Assembly (NCBI GenBank): GCA_000432775.1
Contig: HF990415.1
Coordinates: 1-19,945, forward strand
Direction: 5' to 3'
DNA: 19,945 nt
From: Alistipes sp. CAG:831
GTDB taxonomy: Bacteria; Bacteroidota; Bacteroidia; Bacteroidales; UBA932
Shown here: in pieces, positions 15,442 through 19,945 of the stretch
How positions within the stretch are numbered: position 1 is the first letter of the stretch
Layout of the letters: each line of letters starts with the position of its first letter
Notes under the pieces: model-generated
The model's database searches: none
Seen by the model: only the letters and a program-made list of their open reading frames with translations
What the model was told of the DNA's origin: nothing
Position numbers and translations under genes: made by a program

Positions 15442-15906
15442 TTATCTTCTTCTCATCTGATTTAAGCCTTTTCTCCACTCTGTTTCAGCGAGTTTGTTCC
15501 GGGCCTGCACGCGCTCGTACTCGAGTATGCGTTTCTGGATCAACTCGGCACGTCTGGTCTGAACAGCGAAATAGCTTTGAGCGAAAGCGACTTGCGGCTT
15601 TCTGGCATCACCGTTCTGTGCGATCAGATAACATGCATAGCGGGTAAGCATCCAATCGTAAAGTTCTCTTTCTGAGCCAGATCCCAAGGAGACCATTTTG
15701 CTGACGTCAGCAAAATGGTGTGCAACGTCCTGACCGGCATTCCGGCATGCCGTCCTGGCTTTCTCCACTATATTCTCGAAATTTCGCCACTGCGTGTAGC
15801 CAAGCAACTTAGACAACTCTCTGGCACTCCAGCACTCTACGCCCTCATAGTCATTGGCGATTGACTCGAACTGTCTGAACAGCTCCATAATCTCATCAGC
15901 TTTCAT
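15442..15906 (-). CDS. dinD: C-terminally truncated DNA-damage-inducible protein D (DinD) homologue
   Basis: This 154-residue product matches the N-terminal half of DinD, a protein of about 275 residues tied to the SOS response in E. coli. Recognisable pieces are ECWSARELSKLLGYTQWRNFENIVEKA (a BRO-N/anti-repressor-like fold, about 24-50), the acidic HHFADVSKMVSLGSGSERELYDW, the hallmark YACYLIAQNGDARKPQVAFAQSYFAVQTRRAEL (about 90-122) and RNKLAETE. There it stops, with a basic tail WRKGLNQMRRR, so about 120 C-terminal residues are missing. The cut lies 12 bp before the nnr start, which suggests a deletion joining the two genes. It has a near-consensus promoter and so may still be expressed. 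No LexA-like box can be assigned with confidence. Confidence 0.78.
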   Translation of the reverse strand: MKADEIMELFRQFESIANDYEGVECWSARELSKLLGYTQWRNFENIVEKARTACRNAGQDVAHHFADVSKMVSLGSGSERELYDWMLTRYACYLIAQNGDARKPQVAFAQSYFAVQTRRAELIQKRILEYERVQARNKLAETEWRKGLNQMRRR

Positions 15907-15974
15907 ATACGAATCTATTTTAAGTTAAACTCATAACTAACTACAAATGGGACGGCTGCTGAAAAGAGAATGCA

Positions 15975-16005
15975 CAAATATAATGATTTGATGTCTTATA
16001 ACAAA
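15975..16005 (-). promoter_or_regulatory. Consensus Bacteroidales promoter for the DinD homologue
   Basis: On the minus strand TTTG (16005-16002) is followed after 19 bp by TATATTTG (15982-15975), matching both boxes. The ATG is 69 bp downstream of the -7 box. The -33 box overlaps the T tract of the neighbouring terminator. Confidence 0.75.
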
Positions 16006-16034
16006 AAGGGCGCGACATAAAAGCGCCACGCCCT
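16003..16034 (-). terminator. Terminator of the oxidoreductase gene
   Basis: On the minus strand AGGGCGTG pairs with CGCGCCCT (one G-U pair) around a 12-nt loop, followed by five T residues. It lies 23 bp past the stop codon of the gene at 16058. An inner GGCGC/GCGCC pairing is an alternative fold. Confidence 0.8.
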
Positions 16035-16057
16035 GAATAGATGATACCTGTTTAAGG

Positions 16058-19000
16058 TTACTTGAAAGCCTGCTCGCTGAGACCGCTGCCTCCGAGAGCC
16101 AGATCCCTGAAATACTCAGGAACCTGACGGCCGAGGAGTGTGTCGACATACAGTTTGCCGATATACTGCGAGAGCATGAAGCCGTGTCCGCGCATACCGA
16201 TGAAGAGACCGAGAGAAGGGTCGACGATATAGCGTGGTTCCACGTAATAACCTGCCCACGTTGCCTGTATCCCGACATTCCTGAGGGCAGGTATCCACTC
16301 GGAGAAGACCTCGGAGGATATCTCGAGGAAGGCCTGAGTGTTGACTTTCAAATCCTTACCCGCCTCTGCCGGATCAGTGGCCGGTGAGGCACAACCTATG
16401 ATCTGGCCGGTATCGGCGAGCTGCTGGCCGTAGACTGCGGAGAATCCCTTGTAGTGACGGCGGTCGATGAGCATGTCCAGAGTAGCCCCGTCCTTGCCCA
16501 ACAACGGCAGACGTTTGGTTATAAAGGCCTGATGCTTTACAGGATACAGTCCGGTCTCTATACCCAGCATGTGGGCAAACTTCTCGGCCCCGTATCCGAG
16601 GGCATTGATGAATATCTCCGTGCGGAACTTCGTGTACCGGCGGGAACTGTCGCGCACCAGCACCTCATACTCTCCTCCGGTCCTGCGCACATCCACCAGT
16701 TCGGTCTCCTCCAGAATACGGCCGCCGTGGCTGCGTCCTATCAGACGGACTGCATTTACTGTCTTGCCGGGTGTGGCCTGCCAGCAGTCCTCCGTTACCT
16801 GAGCGGCAACATACAGATTCAGAGCGGGATTCATATAAGGAGATATCTCCTTCTGGAAATCCTTGGGATCCACCATATAGGCCTTCGACCAGGCCCTGGC
16901 GGCATCGAGAGACCTGTAGGTGGCCTCATCGTGAGCGAAGTTGACGTAGCGTATCAGCCGGAAATCGATATTGGTATGCTGCTGCAGGTCACGGAATATC
17001 TCCAGATTGTGGTTTGCGATATCCGCCAGAGCCGGCAGGGAGAACGCCGGACGTCCTCCGGCAATATTCCTCCACGAACTGCCGCGGTCCTTATTGACCA
17101 ACACGGGAGCAAAACCGGCCTCGGCCAGATAGCGGAACACCGCAGACCCGGCCATACCGCCTCCTGCCACCAGGGCCCCCACCTTACCGCCGTCGGTAAC
17201 AGAACCGGCCGGTAAGATGATTCTCTCAGATCCTGGAATATTGATGACATCCCCGAATTCCACCAGATTGGCCATTGGGGCGCGGGGAGTCAGGTCTCCC
17301 GTCACCTCTATACCATAGGAGCGCAGGGCGGATTTGGCCCTCGAAAGACATCTCTTGCCACGGCATGGTCCCATACCCATACGGGATATGTGCTTCAACT
17401 CATCGGCCGAAATAGACTTGCGGTCCCCTATGAGTTCCAGCATACGCTCGATGGTAATATCCTCACAGTGGCATATATAGGTCTTGCCGTCAGCTGCTGG
17501 AGCCGGTTTCATTTCTATCGGAGCGGGATATCTTTCCTTTACGATGAATCCGCGGGCATCAGTCAGCACGCCGCCGTCATATATCCGGGCCACTTTGACG
17601 CGGGCGACATTGGTCTTGTTAGACTTGACCAGTATCTTCTCTATGACGCCCTCTCCGACCTTGCGGCCGCTGTCATCCACCAGAAATACCTCAGAGCCTT
17701 CCTTTGCATCGTACTCAATGGGCAGAAAGAGCTTTCCGGCACGGGTATCATAACCGAAAATGGCCAGGCCCGGACACTGATACACGCACTGCATACAGCC
17801 GATACACTTGTCGTAATCTATCTTCGGGGTAGTAGAAGTAGAGATCTTGGTGATGGCTCCCTGCTTGCAGGAGAAAGAGCAGGGATTGCAGGCAAATCCG
17901 TAGAGGCAGTCCATAATCACAAAGGGAGCGGCTGCGGCTCTCTCGGCCGAAGGCATCGCGGGCTCCTGGAGGATTCTCACGGGATGCTGCTGGGAATCAA
18001 TGTATTCCTTGGACACCTGCAGGTAATTGTCGTAATTGAAACGGCGTCCGAGATTCTGGAGAATCTCGTAGGCGCACTGCCGTCCGCGCAGGACAGCCGA
18101 GGTGCCCTCTCCGATACGCACCGCGTCGCCTACCCCGTGGCAGCTGCGGCCGTATATGGCATTACCCTTGACAAAGAGCTGGTTGTCAGGCATAAGACCG
18201 GTGCATATATTGATGCAGTCGATACCGTCGATCAGTCTCTCCGTCCCGGGAATGGGCTTGAAGTTCTCGCACTCGGCGATAATGGCCCCGGTAATGCCGG
18301 TATAGTCGGCATTCGGTACGGCCTCCACCAGCACGTGGGATGTCAGGATGGGGATTCCGAGACGGCGCACCCTGTTGGCCTGCACAGGGAAACCGCCCTC
18401 ACGGGGCATTCCCTCGATGATCATCTTCACATTGGCTCCGGCCTGCATGGCCTGATATGATGTCAGGTATCCTATATTGCCGGCACCTACTGTCAGTATA
18501 TTCTTGCCCAGAAGCGTGAACTGGGTATTCATCATCCTCTGCACCACTGCCGCCGTATAGACTCCGGGGACATCATCGTTCTTGAAGGCCGGCATGAACG
18601 GTACCGCACCTGTGGCGATGACCAGCTCATCGGCATCCACGTAGAATACCTTGTCCTGCACTATATTCTTCACAGCAAGTCGCTTGCCCTCGAGTATGTC
18701 CCAGACCACAGAATCCAGCATGATGCCCTCGTGGGAGTCTCCGGCGAGAGTCCTGGCGATATCGAATCCTCTCATACCGCCGAAGCGTTTCTCCTTCTCG
18801 AAGAAAAAGAACTGGTGGGTCTGCATCAGGAACTGGCCTCCGATCTCACTGTTGCTGTCTATCACCAGGCAGTCCACACCCTCCTTAAGCAGTTCCTCGC
18901 GGACAGCCAGACCGGCAGGACCGGCTCCTATGATGGCCACGGTGGTCCTGTAGACCTCCTTCTCTTCCACCACGCCGTCTTTCTCCGTGACCAGAACACC

Positions 19001-19300
19001 TTTGAAGCCGCTGTCGGCACTGAGCCTGGCGACCTCCCGTACCCCGTCCACCTTAGTGACACAGATACGGCGGATCTTGCCATCAACGAGCATCTCGCAG
19101 GCTCCGCACTTGCCGATACCGCACTCCATGGTCCTCTTGCGGTGTTCGATACTCAGACTGTGTACCGGATAACCGGCCTGATGCAGGGCGGCGGCGATGG
19201 TCTGTCCCTTTTGTCCTATGATAGTTTTCCCCTCAAAAATAAATGATACTGGATCTTCCGCAGGAACGGGAAGAATGGGATGAGTTGTTATGCGATACAT
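16058..19300 (-). CDS. Multidomain FAD/iron-sulfur amine or (hydroxy)proline dehydrogenase-like oxidoreductase
   Basis: This single 1080-residue chain joins parts that are separate subunits in sarcosine oxidase, hcnABC-type and dye-linked proline dehydrogenases. Order: a [2Fe-2S] Fer2_4 domain (Cys60, Cys65, Cys68, Cys80); an FAD/NAD disulfide-reductase-like domain with VAIIGAGPAG at 121-130 and VGAGNIG at 271-277; a 4Fe-4S ferredoxin segment (cysteines at 465, 471, 474, 478 and the classic 499, 502, 505, 509); a BFD-like [2Fe-2S] domain (CxC at 610/612, C646, C651); and a DAO-type FAD domain with VAGGGMAGSA at 711-720. The GcvT-like folate domain of sarcosine oxidase is absent. It probably oxidises an imino or amino acid and passes electrons to the quinone pool or a ferredoxin. 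The substrate is unknown. It forms a single-gene unit with its own terminator. Confidence 0.82.
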   Translation of the reverse strand: MYRITTHPILPVPAEDPVSFIFEGKTIIGQKGQTIAAALHQAGYPVHSLSIEHRKRTMECGIGKCGACEMLVDGKIRRICVTKVDGVREVARLSADSGFKGVLVTEKDGVVEEKEVYRTTVAIIGAGPAGLAVREELLKEGVDCLVIDSNSEIGGQFLMQTHQFFFFEKEKRFGGMRGFDIARTLAGDSHEGIMLDSVVWDILEGKRLAVKNIVQDKVFYVDADELVIATGAVPFMPAFKNDDVPGVYTAAVVQRMMNTQFTLLGKNILTVGAGNIGYLTSYQAMQAGANVKMIIEGMPREGGFPVQANRVRRLGIPILTSHVLVEAVPNADYTGITGAIIAECENFKPIPGTERLIDGIDCINICTGLMPDNQLFVKGNAIYGRSCHGVGDAVRIGEGTSAVLRGRQCAYEILQNLGRRFNYDNYLQVSKEYIDSQQHPVRILQEPAMPSAERAAAAPFVIMDCLYGFACNPCSFSCKQGAITKISTSTTPKIDYDKCIGCMQCVYQCPGLAIFGYDTRAGKLFLPIEYDAKEGSEVFLVDDSGRKVGEGVIEKILVKSNKTNVARVKVARIYDGGVLTDARGFIVKERYPAPIEMKPAPAADGKTYICHCEDITIERMLELIGDRKSISADELKHISRMGMGPCRGKRCLSRAKSALRSYGIEVTGDLTPRAPMANLVEFGDVINIPGSERIILPAGSVTDGGKVGALVAGGGMAGSAVFRYLAEAGFAPVLVNKDRGSSWRNIAGGRPAFSLPALADIANHNLEIFRDLQQHTNIDFRLIRYVNFAHDEATYRSLDAARAWSKAYMVDPKDFQKEISPYMNPALNLYVAAQVTEDCWQATPGKTVNAVRLIGRSHGGRILEETELVDVRRTGGEYEVLVRDSSRRYTKFRTEIFINALGYGAEKFAHMLGIETGLYPVKHQAFITKRLPLLGKDGATLDMLIDRRHYKGFSAVYGQQLADTGQIIGCASPATDPAEAGKDLKVNTQAFLEISSEVFSEWIPALRNVGIQATWAGYYVEPRYIVDPSLGLFIGMRGHGFMLSQYIGKLYVDTLLGRQVPEYFRDLALGGSGLSEQAFK

Positions 19301-19327
19301 ACTTTCTATAGGTTAGTGTTGTTGTCA

Positions 19328-19353
19328 CAAATTTAATATTTTTTAAAAACAAA
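19328..19353 (-). promoter_or_regulatory. Probable promoter for the oxidoreductase gene
   Basis: On the minus strand TAAATTTG (19335-19328) fits TAnnTTTG and lies 27 bp before the ATG at 19300. A TTTG at 19353-19350 is only 14 bp upstream of it, shorter than usual, so the -33 box is doubtful. Confidence 0.45.
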
Positions 19354-19404
19354 TAAATTCTCACGCGTTTTTTTTCAACGGCAACTTGAAATTTTTTATC
19401 GCCT

Positions 19405-19412
19405 TATTTTTG
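19405..19412 (+). promoter_or_regulatory. Bacteroidales -7 promoter box for the DUF4493 lipoprotein
   Basis: TATTTTTG fits TAnnTTTG, 28 bp before the ATG at 19441. A TTG at 19386-19388 is a weak -33 candidate. Confidence 0.5.
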
Positions 19413-19440
19413 CCGCAGAATCAATCAAAAAAGGAATAAT

Positions 19441-19945
19441 ATGAAACAGAGAAAGTTGAAAGGAGCACTCCTCCTTATTATTATGGGAGCATTGTCAATC
19501 TCCTCATGCGAGGACAGAATGAACGGAGACGCCTATATCTCTTTCCTCCTGTCTTCCGATTACAGTTCCTATTCCATGGACAGGCTGACGCAGAAGCTCA
19601 AATCCGAAGGAACGGACATTGTCATACCGGACACCAGCGAGTTTATTCTGTCAGTCATCCAAGAAGACGGAGAACCAGTATACGAAGGTCCTTATGGAGA
19701 CCGTCCGGATCCCATGCAGGTGGCTGCGGGCACATACGACGTAGCACTCTATTCTTCCGAATTCGACGAACCCGCATTCTCATCCCCGCAGTTCGGAGAC
19801 TACCGGACAGTCGTCATCGGCAGCGGCCAGACCCTTTCCGTAGCCTTCGGCTGCACTCAGCTCAACTGCGGAATGAGGCTTCAGTTCACAGACTCATTCC
19901 GGGACCGGTTCTTCAGTTCCGACATCCTTATCAGATCGGAAGAAC
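19441..19945 (+). CDS. DUF4493-domain lipoprotein (partial, runs off the window)
   Basis: The first 168 codons are present and the frame is open at the window end. A lipoprotein signal ends at Cys23 (MKQRKLKGALLLIIMGALSISSC, then EDRMNGDA). The following sequence fits the DUF4493 family: FILSVIQEDGEPVYEGPYGDRPDPMQVAAGTYDVALYS, then EPAFSSPQFGDYRTVVIGSGQTLSVAFGCTQLNCGMRL. Such proteins are outer-membrane or surface lipoproteins of Bacteroidales, often made with pilus or adhesin genes. Function unknown. It is divergent from the oxidoreductase gene, with 140 bp between the two starts. Confidence 0.8.
   Translation, partial: MKQRKLKGALLLIIMGALSISSCEDRMNGDAYISFLLSSDYSSYSMDRLTQKLKSEGTDIVIPDTSEFILSVIQEDGEPVYEGPYGDRPDPMQVAAGTYDVALYSSEFDEPAFSSPQFGDYRTVVIGSGQTLSVAFGCTQLNCGMRLQFTDSFRDRFFSSDILIRSEE

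Noticed and set aside
17390..18460. Long open frame opposite the oxidoreductase gene
   Set aside because: It lies wholly antisense to conserved cofactor motifs and encodes no recognisable protein.

Overview
The window looks like a chromosome segment of a Bacteroidales bacterium. Seven or eight genes carry the Bacteroides-type -7 promoter box (TAnnTTTG), two of them with a matching TTTG -33 box 19 bp upstream. Shine-Dalgarno sequences are absent, and there is a DUF4493 lipoprotein, a fimbrillin-like lipoprotein, an 800-residue FtsX/MacB-type permease and a Bacteroidetes-type tyrosine recombinase. I cannot name the genus from the sequence alone.

Layout. 1-312: a 17-bp tandem repeat array, then a promoter. 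313-1631: an AEC-family transporter and a Gdx/SugE-type SMR guanidinium exporter, each with its own promoter. 1609-3069 (minus): an in-frame chimera of an N-terminally truncated M2-type metallopeptidase and the C-terminal half of a six-hairpin glycosidase-like protein, probably a deletion product. 3070-3370: an intergenic region with stacked inverted repeats. 3371-4786: a secreted alpha/beta hydrolase. 4790-7204 (minus): an FtsX-type permease with a near-consensus promoter. 7497-8414: a MenA/UbiA prenyltransferase for menaquinone synthesis.

8459-14617 is the notable part: a more AT-rich island of about 6.2 kb. It holds, all on the minus strand, a tyrosine recombinase, a lipoprotein with six exact-period Ig-like (BIG2) repeats, and a fimbrillin/VWA lipoprotein. 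Between recombinase and lipoproteins lie two perfect 21-bp inverted repeats (13052-13072 and 13188-13208) around a 115-bp spacer that contains a promoter box. This has the structure of an invertible promoter. In the orientation given the promoter points away from the lipoprotein operon, so the surface proteins are read as OFF. The island is flanked by two copies of the 3' end of the NAD(P)H-hydrate dehydratase gene: the live end at 14572-14629 and a relic at 8401-8466 that still reads NSRDIADCLGEAF in frame. This suggests insertion into the 3' end of nnr, which would originally have faced menA.

14572-15906 (minus): the NAD(P)H-hydrate dehydratase and, upstream of it, a DinD homologue that has lost its C-terminal part. 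16058-19300 (minus): a 1080-residue multidomain flavin/iron-sulfur dehydrogenase of the sarcosine/proline (hydroxyproline) dehydrogenase type with its subunits fused. 19441 to the window end: the start of a DUF4493 lipoprotein.

Taken together, the ordinary metabolic and transport genes frame a mobile, probably phase-variable surface-adhesin cassette with its own recombinase. That cassette is the best candidate for an undescribed system here.
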